Assembly: GCA_905215775.1 (NCBI GenBank)
Contig: CAJMRM010000027.1
Coordinates: forward strand, 1 to 36,213
Reading direction: 5' to 3'
Length of the DNA: 36,213 nucleotides
DNA from: an uncultured bacterium
GTDB taxonomy: Bacteria > Bacillota > Clostridia > Lachnospirales > Lachnospiraceae
The position numbers and the translations under genes were made by a program. The notes under the pieces were generated by a model. It had not been told where the DNA came from. It searched no databases and was given only the letters and a program-made list of their open reading frames with translations. Positions 8,294 to 15,937 of the stretch are shown here, piece after piece; position 1 is the stretch's first letter, and every line of letters starts with the position of its first letter.

Positions 8294-9166
8294 CTAATTG
8301 TTTTTGTTTTCCTGGGATTCGGGATTTTCCGGAAATTCCAATGTGATCCGCCCCAGCTTTCCGCTGCGGTAATCCTCCAGTAAAAGCTTTGCCGCCCTGG
8401 GAACATCGTAGCCGCCTCCCTTTAAAAGACAGGACCTGGCAATGGCGATCTGCTCCAGAAGCTCATGGGGAGACCAGTCCTCCAAAATCCCATACCGTTC
8501 CGTCAGAAGTCCCGGGCATGCCTTCAGCAAAAATGCACAGAGCTCCGCCGCCAGCTCGTCCTTATTCAGGATCTCGTCGTTGATGGATCCCAGAAACGCC
8601 AGCTTAATGCCCACCGACTGATCCTCAAATTTGGGCCACAGGATCCCGGGCGTATCCAGAAGCTCCACCTGCTTATTCAGGCGGATCCACTGGTTCCCCT
8701 TGGTTACACCCGGCTTATTTCCTGTTTTAGCCGCTGCCTTTCCGGCAAAGCTGTTGATAAACGTGGACTTTCCCACGTTGGGGATCCCCACCACCATGGC
8801 ACGGACCGGCCGGTTTAAGATCCCGCGCCTCCGGTCCCGTTCGATCTTTTCCTTACACGCCTCCTGGATCACGCCATGGATCTGCTTCAGGGAGGCCTTC
8901 TGGCGTGCGTCGATCTTCATCACCTGGAAGCCCTTCGCTTCAAAATACCGGGTCCAGGCGGCATTTCCGGCTTCACTGGCCAGGTCCGCCTTATTGAGAA
9001 GCACCATCCGCGCCTTTCCACGGCCCAGCTCATCGATGTCCGGATTCCGGCTGGATAAGGGCGCTCTGGCGTCCACCAGCTCGATGATCAGATCGATCAG
9101 CTTAATATCCTCCTGCATGGCCCTTTTGGCCTTTGTCATATGGCCTGGATACCACTGTATATTCAT
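8294..9166 (-). CDS. rbgA: Ribosome biogenesis GTPase YlqF/RbgA
   Basis: A 290-residue circularly permuted GTPase needed for late 50S subunit assembly. The order of motifs is permuted as expected: G4 NKAD at 58-61, G1 GIPNVGKST at 127-135, G3 DTPG at 171-174. The N-terminus IQWYPGHMTKAKR is a strong family marker, and the C-terminal helical domain is present. ATG 9166 is chosen for AAGGAGAAGAAGG upstream and the family N-terminus. The start overlaps the lepB stop by four bases. Confidence 0.96.
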   Translation of the reverse strand: MNIQWYPGHMTKAKRAMQEDIKLIDLIIELVDARAPLSSRNPDIDELGRGKARMVLLNKADLASEAGNAAWTRYFEAKGFQVMKIDARQKASLKQIHGVIQEACKEKIERDRRRGILNRPVRAMVVGIPNVGKSTFINSFAGKAAAKTGNKPGVTKGNQWIRLNKQVELLDTPGILWPKFEDQSVGIKLAFLGSINDEILNKDELAAELCAFLLKACPGLLTERYGILEDWSPHELLEQIAIARSCLLKGGGYDVPRAAKLLLEDYRSGKLGRITLEFPENPESQENKNN

Positions 9167-9726
9167 CCTTCTTCTCCTTTCAGACTGACCGGCCCAAACT
9201 GGGAAAATGGCTGGATCCTGAACCATACCTTCCCGATCAGCTGGTCCCTTTTTACATTCCCGATGCTGGGAAAACGGCTGTCCTCGCTGGCTTCCCTGTT
9301 GTCGCCCAGAAGAAAATATTCGTCCTCGGAAAGCTCCATGGGATATTCCGCCAGCCCGGCGATGGAGGCGGTATCCAGCGCCCCCTCCGCTTCCAGAGGC
9401 TCTCCGTTGATATAGACCCGGTTTTCCCTGATCTGTACCGTTTCACCCGGAAGGCCGATGATCCGCTTCATATTAAAAGTCTGATCCCCCTGGGAAAATA
9501 CGGCGATATCAAACCGCCTGGGACTTCCCAGGGCATATGCCAGCCGGTTTACTAAGACCACATCGCCGGAATCCAGCACCGGCTTCATGGAGCCGCCATT
9601 GACCTCTGCCCGGCCGCCGAAGCCATAGACCAGATAGCAGGCGAAGGCGATGACTACCGCGATGTCCACGATCCAGTTGACCACCGAATGGAGCCGGTTT
9701 TCATCCTTTTCCTGGTAAAATTCCAC
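9163..9726 (-). CDS. lepB: Signal peptidase I (LepB/SipS type)
   Basis: A 187-residue membrane-bound serine protease that removes signal peptides from exported proteins. One transmembrane helix lies at about residues 14-36. The catalytic Ser46 is in NGGSMKPVL and the general base Lys87 in FNMKRIIGLPGE; the LGDNREASEDSR box is near 150. I prefer a GTG start at 9726 because GGAGGTG precedes it at good distance; longer in-frame starts would place the coding region over the terminator at 9748-9781. The stop overlaps rbgA. Confidence 0.93.
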   Translation of the reverse strand: MEFYQEKDENRLHSVVNWIVDIAVVIAFACYLVYGFGGRAEVNGGSMKPVLDSGDVVLVNRLAYALGSPRRFDIAVFSQGDQTFNMKRIIGLPGETVQIRENRVYINGEPLEAEGALDTASIAGLAEYPMELSEDEYFLLGDNREASEDSRFPSIGNVKRDQLIGKVWFRIQPFSQFGPVSLKGEEG

Positions 9727-9747
9727 AAAAGCACCTCCGGAATATTG

Positions 9748-9781
9748 AAAAAAGAGGGGGACAATTTTCATTGTTCCCCTC
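9748..9781 (-). terminator. Intrinsic terminator between rplS and lepB
   Basis: On the minus strand GAGGGGAACAAT, a GAAA loop and ATTGTCCCCCTC form a 12-position stem with one A/C mismatch, followed by TTTTTT. It is placed 17 bases after the rplS stop and just before the lepB ribosome binding site, so it should reduce transcription of lepB and genes below. Confidence 0.85.
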
Positions 9782-9798
9782 ATTCTGCCAGTTACAAA

Positions 9799-10146
9799 TT
9801 ATTTTACTAACTCTTTAACCTTAGCAGCCTTACCTACTCTTGTTCTTAAGTAGTTCAGTTTTGCACGGCGTACTTTACCTCTTCTTACAACTTCGATATT
9901 CTCAACAGACGGAGAATGAAGCGGCCAGGTCTTTTCAACACCGATGCCGTTGGAATTCTTTCTGACAGTGAAGGTCTCTCTTACTCCGCCGTTCTGTCTC
10001 TTGATAACAGTTCCCTCAAACACCTGGATTCTCTCGCGGTTGCCCTCGCGGATCTTAGCAGATACTCTTACAGTGTCACCTACGTTGAAGCTCGGTACAG
10101 TTTCTTTTAACTGAGCAGCTTCGATATTCTTGATAATTTCGTTCAT
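9799..10146 (-). CDS. rplS: 50S ribosomal protein L19
   Basis: 115 residues, the normal length for L19 at the 30S-50S interface. The N-terminus MNEIIKNIEAAQLK, FNVGDTVRV, the block ERIQVFEGTVI and the basic C-terminus YLRTRVGKAAKVKE match the family. Two ATG codons compete: 10146 (9 bases from AAGGAGG) and 10152 (too close); the family N-terminus favours 10146. It has its own promoter at 10239-10267 and is closed by a terminator, so it is probably made at a higher level than its neighbours. Confidence 0.97.
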   Translation of the reverse strand: MNEIIKNIEAAQLKETVPSFNVGDTVRVSAKIREGNRERIQVFEGTVIKRQNGGVRETFTVRKNSNGIGVEKTWPLHSPSVENIEVVRRGKVRRAKLNYLRTRVGKAAKVKELVK

Positions 10147-10152
10147 ATTCAT

Positions 10153-10232
10153 GAACCTCCTTAAAGTATTCGATGTTCTTACCCGCGGTATGAGTATCAG
10201 TACGCGGCAGCGGACCATCTCTTATTTCACGA
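10153..10232 (-). ncRNA. Candidate L19 mRNA leader
   Basis: The 80 or so bases between the predicted transcription start and rplS contain GC-rich self-complementary pieces (for example CCGCGTACTG and TACCGCGGG). An L19 leader family is known in Bacillota and represses its own gene by binding L19. Position fits, but I did not fold it, so this is an inference from context. Confidence 0.35.
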
Positions 10233-10238
10233 TTTATG

Positions 10239-10267
10239 ATTATAGCATAGGTCTGTCCAAATTGCAA
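10239..10267 (-). promoter_or_regulatory. Probable sigma-A promoter of rplS
   Basis: On the minus strand TTGCAA (10267-10262) and a perfect TATAAT (10244-10239) are separated by 17 bases, directly after the trmD stop codon. Confidence 0.8.
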
Positions 10268-10270
10268 GGA

Positions 10271-11032
10271 CTAAATCGTATCTTCTTCCTGGTTTTCCGC
10301 CTTTTTTTTCAAAAGCTCCTCCAGAAAGAGTTTTTCTTTTTTGGAGAGCACCGCATCCTCCAAAAGCTCCGGCCTGCGCTCCAGGGTCCGGATAATGGAC
10401 TGCTCCCGTCTCCATTTTTCGATATTGGCATGATGGCCCGAAAGAAGGATCTCCGGCACCTTTTTCCCCATAAATTCCTCGGGACGGCTGTACTGCGGGT
10501 ATTCCAGAAGATTATCGTGGAAGGATTCAAACTCCGCCGAAACGTCGTTGTTTAAAACGCCGGGCACCAGCCTGGAAATACAGTCGATCATCATCATGGC
10601 CGGCAGCTCGCCGCCGGTGAGCACATAATCTCCCGCAGAAAGATAATCGGTGGCGATCATCTCCAGGACCCGCTCGTCCACGCCCTCGTAATGGCCGCAG
10701 AGAAAAACAAGCTCCTCTTCCTTTGCCAGCTCCTCGGCGATCTTCTGGGTAAAGGTCTGTCCCTGGGGCGTCATATAGACCACCCGGGGCTTATGGCCAA
10801 TACGGTCACAGAGAGCCGTATAGGCACGGTAAATGGGCTCCGCCTGCATGACCATTCCGGCTCCCCCGCCGTAGGGGTAGTCGTCCACCTTTCCATGGCG
10901 CTCCAGGGTATAGTCGCGGATGTTAATGGCCTCGAAGGACAGAAGCCCGCTGGCGGCGGCCCGCCCCAGGATACTGGTATTCAGCCCGTTCATGACCATC
11001 TCCGGAAACAATGTCATTACATGAAAATTCAT
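10271..11032 (-). CDS. trmD: tRNA (guanine37-N1)-methyltransferase (TrmD)
   Basis: A 253-residue SPOUT-class enzyme that methylates G37 next to the anticodon and prevents frameshifting. MNFHVMTLFPEM is the standard N-terminus. DYPYGGGAGMVM, the SAM-binding knot FLCGHYEGVDERV and LTGGELPAM are all present, as is YSRPEEF followed by LLSGHHANIEKWRR. GGAGGAAGACC precedes the start. It is 12 bases after rimM. The last 20 residues are lysine and glutamate rich, typical of the disordered end. Confidence 0.98.
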   Translation of the reverse strand: MNFHVMTLFPEMVMNGLNTSILGRAAASGLLSFEAINIRDYTLERHGKVDDYPYGGGAGMVMQAEPIYRAYTALCDRIGHKPRVVYMTPQGQTFTQKIAEELAKEEELVFLCGHYEGVDERVLEMIATDYLSAGDYVLTGGELPAMMMIDCISRLVPGVLNNDVSAEFESFHDNLLEYPQYSRPEEFMGKKVPEILLSGHHANIEKWRREQSIIRTLERRPELLEDAVLSKKEKLFLEELLKKKAENQEEDTI

Positions 11033-11044
11033 GGTCTTCCTCCA

Positions 11045-11557
11045 TTACAGATCCAGGAGACCGTCCAACACATGAACCAGCATCTCCTGCTTTTCCAGAT
11101 CTACGTTTAAGATGCAGTCTTTAATGGCCGGCAGGAGAAGCTCTCTTCCGTTCTCCATCTTTACGCAGTACACGTCATTGGCCCCGGTCTGAAGCACGTC
11201 CGTGAGGGTTCCCAGGACCTCTCCTTTATCTGTCACGGCCGTGAGTCCGATGAGGTCCGCAATGAAGTTTTCATCCGGCGCAAGCTCCACCGCCTGGTCC
11301 CTGGTGATCAGAAGATCCCTCTGGCGCCACATCTCCACATCATTCTTATTGTCAAACCCTTTGAATTTTAAAATGACCATGTTTTTAAAAAATTTCACAT
11401 GCTCGATCTCCAGGGGTGTTTTTTCCTTTCCGGTGTCCATGAGGACGTGCTTTAAGGTCTTGAAACGGCTGTTATCATCCGTGGTAGGGAATACCTTCAC
11501 TTCTCCCCGGACGCCGTGAGCCGATGTGATCACACCGACGCGAAGCAGATTTTCCAT
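11045..11557 (-). CDS. rimM: 16S rRNA processing protein RimM
   Basis: A 170-residue ribosome maturation factor for the 30S head that binds S19. RVGVITSAHGVRGEVKVFP (about residues 6-24) is the RimM N-domain signature, and the C-terminal PRC-barrel includes LLPAIKDCILNVDLE. AAAGGATGAG precedes the ATG. It precedes trmD as in most bacteria, but is separated from khpA by a terminator-like hairpin. Confidence 0.96.
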   Translation of the reverse strand: MENLLRVGVITSAHGVRGEVKVFPTTDDNSRFKTLKHVLMDTGKEKTPLEIEHVKFFKNMVILKFKGFDNKNDVEMWRQRDLLITRDQAVELAPDENFIADLIGLTAVTDKGEVLGTLTDVLQTGANDVYCVKMENGRELLLPAIKDCILNVDLEKQEMLVHVLDGLLDL

Positions 11558-11622
11558 TGTCTCATCCTTTCAAAAGCAGAACCGGCCCATACCTCTCGGA
11601 TGCGCCAAGTCCGCAGCCGAAC

Positions 11623-11662
11623 AAAAAAGACTGTGATCAAATTTCTCTGACCGCAGTCTTTT
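11623..11662 (-). terminator. Intrinsic terminator/attenuator between khpA and rimM
   Basis: On the minus strand AAAAGACTG and CAGTCTTTTTT pair, with an additional GTCA/TGAT pairing inside, followed by a T run. It lies 7 bases after the khpA stop inside an otherwise continuous operon, so partial read-through or a second promoter must serve rimM-trmD. Confidence 0.75.
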
Positions 11663-11669
11663 ATGAACG

Positions 11670-11897
11670 TTACTGAATCTCAACCATAACCTTCTTTTCC
11701 AGTCTGGAAGACGCGGCCTTGACAACGGAACGGATGGCCTTTGCGATCCTTCCCTGCTTGCCGATGACCTTTCCCATGTCAGAAGGAGCAACCTTGAGCT
11801 CGATGATCAATTCGTCGTCGTTCTCAGATTCTGTAACCACAACCTCGTCTGGATTATCAACCAGTGCTTTGGCGATAACTTCAACCAGTTCCTTCAT
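11670..11897 (-). CDS. khpA: KH-domain RNA-binding protein KhpA (YlqC)
   Basis: A 75-residue single KH domain protein. The GxxG loop appears as GKQG in VIGKQGRIAKAIRSVV (about residues 44-59). KhpA works with KhpB in RNA binding and in cell-size and sRNA control in several Bacillota. It sits between rpsP and rimM as expected. GAGGTGTTTTC precedes the ATG. Confidence 0.95.
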   Translation of the reverse strand: MKELVEVIAKALVDNPDEVVVTESENDDELIIELKVAPSDMGKVIGKQGRIAKAIRSVVKAASSRLEKKVMVEIQ

Positions 11898-11911
11898 GAA
11901 AACACCTCACA

Positions 11912-12157
11912 TTACTGGGTGATGCCGGCTGCCTTTAAGAGCTTGCCAACGGTCTCAGTCGGCTGTGCGCCTGTTGCTAACCACTTCTTAGCTGCTTCCT
12001 CATTGAATTTGATGGTGCTGGGCTCAGTGTTGGGATCGTAGATGCCAACCTCTTCGATGAATCTTCCGTCTCTCGGAGAGCGGGAATCTGCAACTACGAC
12101 TCTATAAAAAGGAGCCTTCTTCTGTCCCATTCTTCTTAATCTCATCTTTACTGCCAT
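11912..12157 (-). CDS. rpsP: 30S ribosomal protein S16
   Basis: 81 residues; MAVKMRLRRMGQKKAPFYR, VVADSRSPRDGRFIEEVG and YDPNTEPS are unmistakable S16 blocks. GGAGGTAAAAG precedes the ATG. The 90-base gap to ffh is rich in A and T and contains a small ATGCAT-TT-ATGCAT inverted repeat of unknown use. Confidence 0.98.
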   Translation of the reverse strand: MAVKMRLRRMGQKKAPFYRVVVADSRSPRDGRFIEEVGIYDPNTEPSTIKFNEEAAKKWLATGAQPTETVGKLLKAAGITQ

Positions 12158-12244
12158 TGTACTTTTACCTCCATGATTATTAAAAAAAGTTTTTAAAAGT
12201 TTTTATAAGCCATGCATAAATGCATCTGCTGTCGTTTCTGCGGG

Positions 12245-13609
12245 CTAAAACGGCATCTTAAATTTGCCCATCATGCCCGAAAGTCCTCCCAGCCCGCCTT
12301 TCCGCCTGCCGCCCATCATTCCGGGAAGCTGCTTCATCAGCTTTTTGGACTGTTCAAACTGCTTGACGATCCGGTTGACCTCTGCCACATCCACGCCTGC
12401 ACCCCTGGCGATCCTTTGCTTCCTGGAAGGATTCAAGATCGACGGATTGGCGCGCTCCTCCTTTGTCATCGAGAGGATAATGGCCTCCACACGGTCCATG
12501 GACTTCTCGTCTATATCAACATTTCCCTTCAGCTGGGACATTCCGGGCATCATATTCAGGATGCTGCCCATACCGCCCATCTTTTTGATCTGGTTCATCT
12601 GATCCAGGAAATCGTTGAAATCAAATTCGGCTTTGCGGAGCTTCTGGCTCATTTCCTTTGCCTTCTCTTCGCTCACCTCAAACTCGGCTTTTTCGATCAG
12701 GGAAAGGATATCGCCCATTCCCAGGATCCTGGAAGCCATCCGGTCGGGATAAAACTGTTCCAGGTCTGAAAGCTTTTCTCCCATACCCACGTAAAGGATG
12801 GGACGTCCCGTGACAGAGCGGATCGAAAGCGCCGCACCGCCTCTGGTATCGCCGTCCAGCTTTGTAAGGATCACGCCGTCCACACCGATCTTCTCATTGA
12901 AGCTTCCGGCCACATTGACTGCGTCCTGGCCCGTCATGGCATCGACCACGAGAACCGTCTGGTCCACATGGACCGCTTCCTTGATCTGGACAAGCTCCTC
13001 CATCATAGCCTCATCGATCTGAAGCCGTCCGGCCGTATCCAGGAATACCAGGTTACAGCCCTCTTTTTTCGCATGCTCCACTGCCGCTTTTGCGATATTT
13101 ACCGGAGAGTTGTTCTCTCCCATGGAAAATACGGGAACTCCCACCTTTTCGCCGTTGACCTGCAGCTGCTTAATGGCCGCAGGACGGTAGATATCACAGG
13201 CCGCCAGCAGAGGATTCCTTCCTTTGGCCTTAAATTTTCCCGCCAGCTTTGCTGTGGTGGTCGTCTTACCAGCGCCCTGGAGACCGATCATCATGATCAC
13301 AGTGATCTCATTCTGGGGCTTTAAGACGATCTCAGTGGTCTCGGAGCCCATGAGCTTCACAAGCTCCTCGTTTACGATCTTTATCACCATCTGCCCCGGC
13401 GTCAGGCTTGTGAGGACATCCTGTCCCACCGCCCGTTCCTGTACAGAACTGATGAACTGTTTTACGACTTTAAAACTTACGTCCGCCTCCAGAAGAGCCA
13501 TTTTTACTTCCTTCAATGCGGTCTTTACATCGGCTTCGGTTAAACGTCCTTTGCCTCTTAAGTTTTTAAAGACATTCTGCAATTTATCGGCTAAGCTCTC
13601 AAATGCCAT
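12245..13609 (-). CDS. ffh: Signal recognition particle protein Ffh (SRP54)
   Basis: 454 residues: N-domain (about 1-88), GTPase G-domain with P-loop GLQGAGKTT at 109-117, DTAGR and TKLDGD further on, and the methionine-rich M-domain from about 300 to the end (for example MNQIKKMGGMGSILNMMPGM) that binds signal peptides and SRP RNA. The protein targets ribosomes making membrane proteins to FtsY. GGAGAGG precedes the ATG. It is preceded by ylxM, its usual partner. Confidence 0.98.
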   Translation of the reverse strand: MAFESLADKLQNVFKNLRGKGRLTEADVKTALKEVKMALLEADVSFKVVKQFISSVQERAVGQDVLTSLTPGQMVIKIVNEELVKLMGSETTEIVLKPQNEITVIMMIGLQGAGKTTTTAKLAGKFKAKGRNPLLAACDIYRPAAIKQLQVNGEKVGVPVFSMGENNSPVNIAKAAVEHAKKEGCNLVFLDTAGRLQIDEAMMEELVQIKEAVHVDQTVLVVDAMTGQDAVNVAGSFNEKIGVDGVILTKLDGDTRGGAALSIRSVTGRPILYVGMGEKLSDLEQFYPDRMASRILGMGDILSLIEKAEFEVSEEKAKEMSQKLRKAEFDFNDFLDQMNQIKKMGGMGSILNMMPGMSQLKGNVDIDEKSMDRVEAIILSMTKEERANPSILNPSRKQRIARGAGVDVAEVNRIVKQFEQSKKLMKQLPGMMGGRRKGGLGGLSGMMGKFKMPF

Positions 13610-13628
13610 TTAACCTCTCCCTTTATGG

Positions 13629-13970
13629 TTACAGCTGCCCGATCTCCTCAGAGATTTCCTCGATCCGGTCGATCAGGCTCATATCGCCGTTTTTCTTATA
13701 CGTACCGGCCAGCGCTTTGATCTCCTCTACCATCCGCTTCGTCTGGTTGAACTTTTCCACCAGCTTGAGCTTTTCCTCATATCCAGCCAGGATCCGATCG
13801 CACCGTTTGATGAGATCGTGAACCCCCTGGCGGCTGATCCCCTGCTCCTCGGCGATCTCGCTCAGGGACATATCATTAAAGACCACGTCCTCATATACGT
13901 GCCGCTGGTGGTCCGTCAGAAGCTCTCCATAGAAATCATACAGCAGGCCCTGTTCCACAATTTTTTCCAT
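13629..13970 (-). CDS. ylxM: YlxM-family DNA-binding/SRP-associated protein
   Basis: 113 residues with a sigma-70 region 4-like helix-turn-helix (LSEIAEEQGISRQGVHDLIKR, split here as LSEIAEEQGIS and RQGVHDLIKR, about residues 36-56). The N-terminus FYGELLTDHQRHVYEDVV is typical. YlxM modulates SRP in streptococci. It is the first gene of the operon; the start codon is only about a dozen bases below the predicted transcription start, so the leader is nearly all ribosome binding site (GAGGTGACCTGAT). Confidence 0.95.
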   Translation of the reverse strand: MEKIVEQGLLYDFYGELLTDHQRHVYEDVVFNDMSLSEIAEEQGISRQGVHDLIKRCDRILAGYEEKLKLVEKFNQTKRMVEEIKALAGTYKKNGDMSLIDRIEEISEEIGQL

Positions 13971-13987
13971 ATCAGGTCACCTCGCAT

Positions 13988-14016
13988 ATAATACTATAAA
14001 ATCCGCGGGCTGTCAA
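13988..14016 (-). promoter_or_regulatory. Strong sigma-A promoter of ylxM-ffh operon
   Basis: On the minus strand a perfect TTGACA (14016-14011), a 17-base spacer and TATTAT (13993-13988). The stretch from here to 14288 (about 270 bases) holds no gene I can support on either strand. Confidence 0.88.
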
Positions 14017-14288
14017 GTGTTTTTTCTTTACAAACATACATTCGACTGAAGGATCACAATACATGTGTTGCAACTGAATATTTAAAAAGCAGAGCTGCCG
14101 CCTTTGCCATTCTCTCTAAGCAGGCTTTCTTCCCCGCCTTTACGGTATGCTCTCCTTTGGGGCACAAATGCGCTGCTTCTCCAGGAGAGGATTCCTTTTC
14201 CGTCGATCATTCATTTTTCAATGTGCCGCTCATCGATGCACTGCCCTGGGTCTGCACGAAAAATGCAGTTCCCGGAATCTTACAAGTA

Positions 14289-14316
14289 TTGCATTCCCGC
14301 AATTCTCCTATATAAT
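14289..14316 (+). promoter_or_regulatory. Probable sigma-A promoter of the metallo-beta-lactamase-fold gene
   Basis: TTGCAT (14289-14294), 16-base spacer, TATAAT (14311-14316) on the plus strand, facing the small frame and the metallo-beta-lactamase-fold gene. Confidence 0.6.
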
Positions 14317-14404
14317 GGAAGTATGCAGATGAGGTACGTATCTATGGCTTTACCCGGAACATCGGTCAGAAGCGAGACAGGCTTTGCAGCTTCTGAACGC
14401 ACGG

Positions 14405-14554
14405 ATGATGGGCGGACATGACGCGGAGATTGAAAAAATTAAAAATGTATTGTTAGACAAAGAAAACGAAAATACGATCGTTGCCGTTGATAACGGCGGA
14501 GAAGTTACATTAAACGAATTATTGCCCGAAAGGTGGGACAGAAAATGGGCTTGA
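14405..14554 (+). CDS. Small open frame upstream of the metallo-beta-lactamase-fold gene; short protein or 3' remnant of a lost gene
   Basis: A frame of 49 codons from ATG 14405, ending at 14554 and overlapping the next gene's start by 10 bases. The product is charged and protein-like (GHDAEIEKIKNVLLDKENE, then VAVDNGGEVTLNELLPERWD) and matches nothing I know. The same frame stays open upstream to about 14334 without a good start, so it may be the tail of a truncated gene rather than a real small protein. The overlap would allow translational coupling with the gene downstream. Confidence 0.4.
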   Translation: MMGGHDAEIEKIKNVLLDKENENTIVAVDNGGEVTLNELLPERWDRKWA

Positions 14555-15234
14555 ATCAATTCACCAGCCGAATCTATCTTTTAGAACATGATCCCGAAGC
14601 GGACAGACCCATGTTAGCCTATCTCAGAGGAGATAAATTTTCCCTGGCAGTCGACGCGGGATATTCGGCTTCTCATGTTCATGATTTTTACAGGGCAATC
14701 GACGCGGAACAGTTTAATAAGCCGGATTTTACGGTTATCACACACTGGCATTATGACCACACCTTTGGAATGCACGCCATCAATGGAATCAGTATTGCTC
14801 ACGACAGAACAAACGGGTTTCTCAAAGATCAGCAGGAACGGGCAGTGGACCCCGGCTATATCGAAATCCTGAAAAAAGAAGATGTTCATTTTCGGAAGGA
14901 ATATTGCGGACAGGATCAACTGACCATTGTGCTGTCTGATGTATCTTTTTCCGATAAATTAACCTTGGACTTAGGCGGCATCACTGCTCAGATTTTTCAT
15001 ACGGTTTCGCCGCAGTCAGAAGATACCGTTTGTGTTTATGTACCGGAAGAAAAGGTTCTGTTTTTAGGGGATTCCACCAGTGAGGATTTCTTTAACGGCG
15101 GATATATGGACAAGGACAAGCTAAAATCTTTGATGTGCATGATTCAATCAACAGATTGCAAGTATTGTCTTCTTAGTCACTGTGAGCCGCTTGCAAAAGA
15201 AGATTTGCTCTGCTATTTGAAAAGCATACTTTGA
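14545..15234 (+). CDS. Metallo-beta-lactamase-fold hydrolase
   Basis: A 229-residue MBL-fold protein. The zinc-binding HxHxDH motif is seen as THWHYDHTFG (about residues 68-77). FLGDST gives the bridging aspartate, and the HTVSPQSEDT and LLSHCEP segments provide the later histidines. There is no signal peptide, so it is cytosolic and not a secreted antibiotic-degrading beta-lactamase; the subfamily substrate is unknown. ATG 14545 is chosen for AGGTGGG upstream; a GTG at 14533 is in frame. The gene is richer in A+T than the ribosomal cluster beside it, which suggests a different history. Confidence 0.88.
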   Translation: MGLNQFTSRIYLLEHDPEADRPMLAYLRGDKFSLAVDAGYSASHVHDFYRAIDAEQFNKPDFTVITHWHYDHTFGMHAINGISIAHDRTNGFLKDQQERAVDPGYIEILKKEDVHFRKEYCGQDQLTIVLSDVSFSDKLTLDLGGITAQIFHTVSPQSEDTVCVYVPEEKVLFLGDSTSEDFFNGGYMDKDKLKSLMCMIQSTDCKYCLLSHCEPLAKEDLLCYLKSIL

Positions 15235-15281
15235 TCGGTCCTGTCATTGGTTTTCAGGTTAAATCGGAAAGGAGGAAAATC

Positions 15282-15304
15282 GAGCTTACAGCTCATCGTT
15301 TTTC
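15282..15304 (+). terminator. Weak terminator-like hairpin after the MBL gene
   Basis: GAGCT-TAC-AGCTC followed shortly by TTTTT. The stem is only five pairs, so function is doubtful. Confidence 0.35.
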
Positions 15305-15410
15305 AGCATAAATTATACCACGATGGAGATGAGGAGTCATTATTTTCCGGCTCTCCGACAAAAAACGAGATACAGAAAAAGACGATGAAAAATTCCGCAG
15401 CAGGCTCCAT

Positions 15411-15935
15411 TTAGTCTTTCAGATCTCTTCCTGCATCCTTCAGCCGGTTCAATAGTTCTTCAGATTTATTGTTTTTTCCATAAGCAGCAAACATACCGCA
15501 GTCCTGAAGATCCAGGTATTGTAAAAAGGAATTCTGATATTCAAAAACAGCCCCGCTGTAAACCAAATCACTGCCAGATGACATAAGCAGCGCTGCTTTC
15601 CGGAGTTTTTTCGGCTTATCCAAAGCATAAATACGATTAATGGCGCACTGGAGCTGACCAGAAAAGCTATGATAATAGATCGGAGAAGCCAGTACGATCA
15701 TCTCTGCCTCTTCCAGCAGCGGATATACCTCCTGCATATCGTCCTGCTGAATGCACCTGCCATTTCCTTTCGTATGGCAGTATTCACAGGCAAGACAGCC
15801 TCCGATCCTTTTTTTGCAAACGTCCACAATATGAATGCTGTGTCCGGCTTCGGCGGCTCCCTCTGCATAAGCATGGACCATGGCAGATGTATTTCCGTCT
15901 GGGTGCGGGCTGCCGTTGAGAATAAGGATCTTCAT
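15411..15935 (-). CDS. NADPH-dependent FMN reductase / flavodoxin-like protein (iron-sulfur flavoprotein type)
   Basis: A 174-residue flavodoxin-fold protein. The FMN phosphate-binding loop is LNGSPHPDGNTS at about 5-16, and ASPIYYHSFSGQLQ near 85-98 is the typical flavin-contacting segment. Cysteines in GGCLACEYCHTKGNGRC lie in the spacing used by iron-sulfur flavoproteins or by zinc/redox sites in this family. It is two bases from the paralogous gene upstream and clearly its operon partner. The pair is read away from the LysR regulator. The electron acceptor (quinone, disulfide or xenobiotic) is unknown. Confidence 0.88.
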   Translation of the reverse strand: MKILILNGSPHPDGNTSAMVHAYAEGAAEAGHSIHIVDVCKKRIGGCLACEYCHTKGNGRCIQQDDMQEVYPLLEEAEMIVLASPIYYHSFSGQLQCAINRIYALDKPKKLRKAALLMSSGSDLVYSGAVFEYQNSFLQYLDLQDCGMFAAYGKNNKSEELLNRLKDAGRDLKD

Positions 15936-15937
15936 AA

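Noticed and set aside
12158..12244. ATGCAT-TT-ATGCAT repeat between ffh and rpsP considered as a terminator
   Set aside because: The stem is weak and the T-rich stretch is separated from it; the operon is expected to be continuous here.
14104..14421. 105-codon plus-strand frame between ylxM and the MBL gene
   Set aside because: It has no ribosome binding site, no recognisable sequence, and contains a promoter-like element in its middle.
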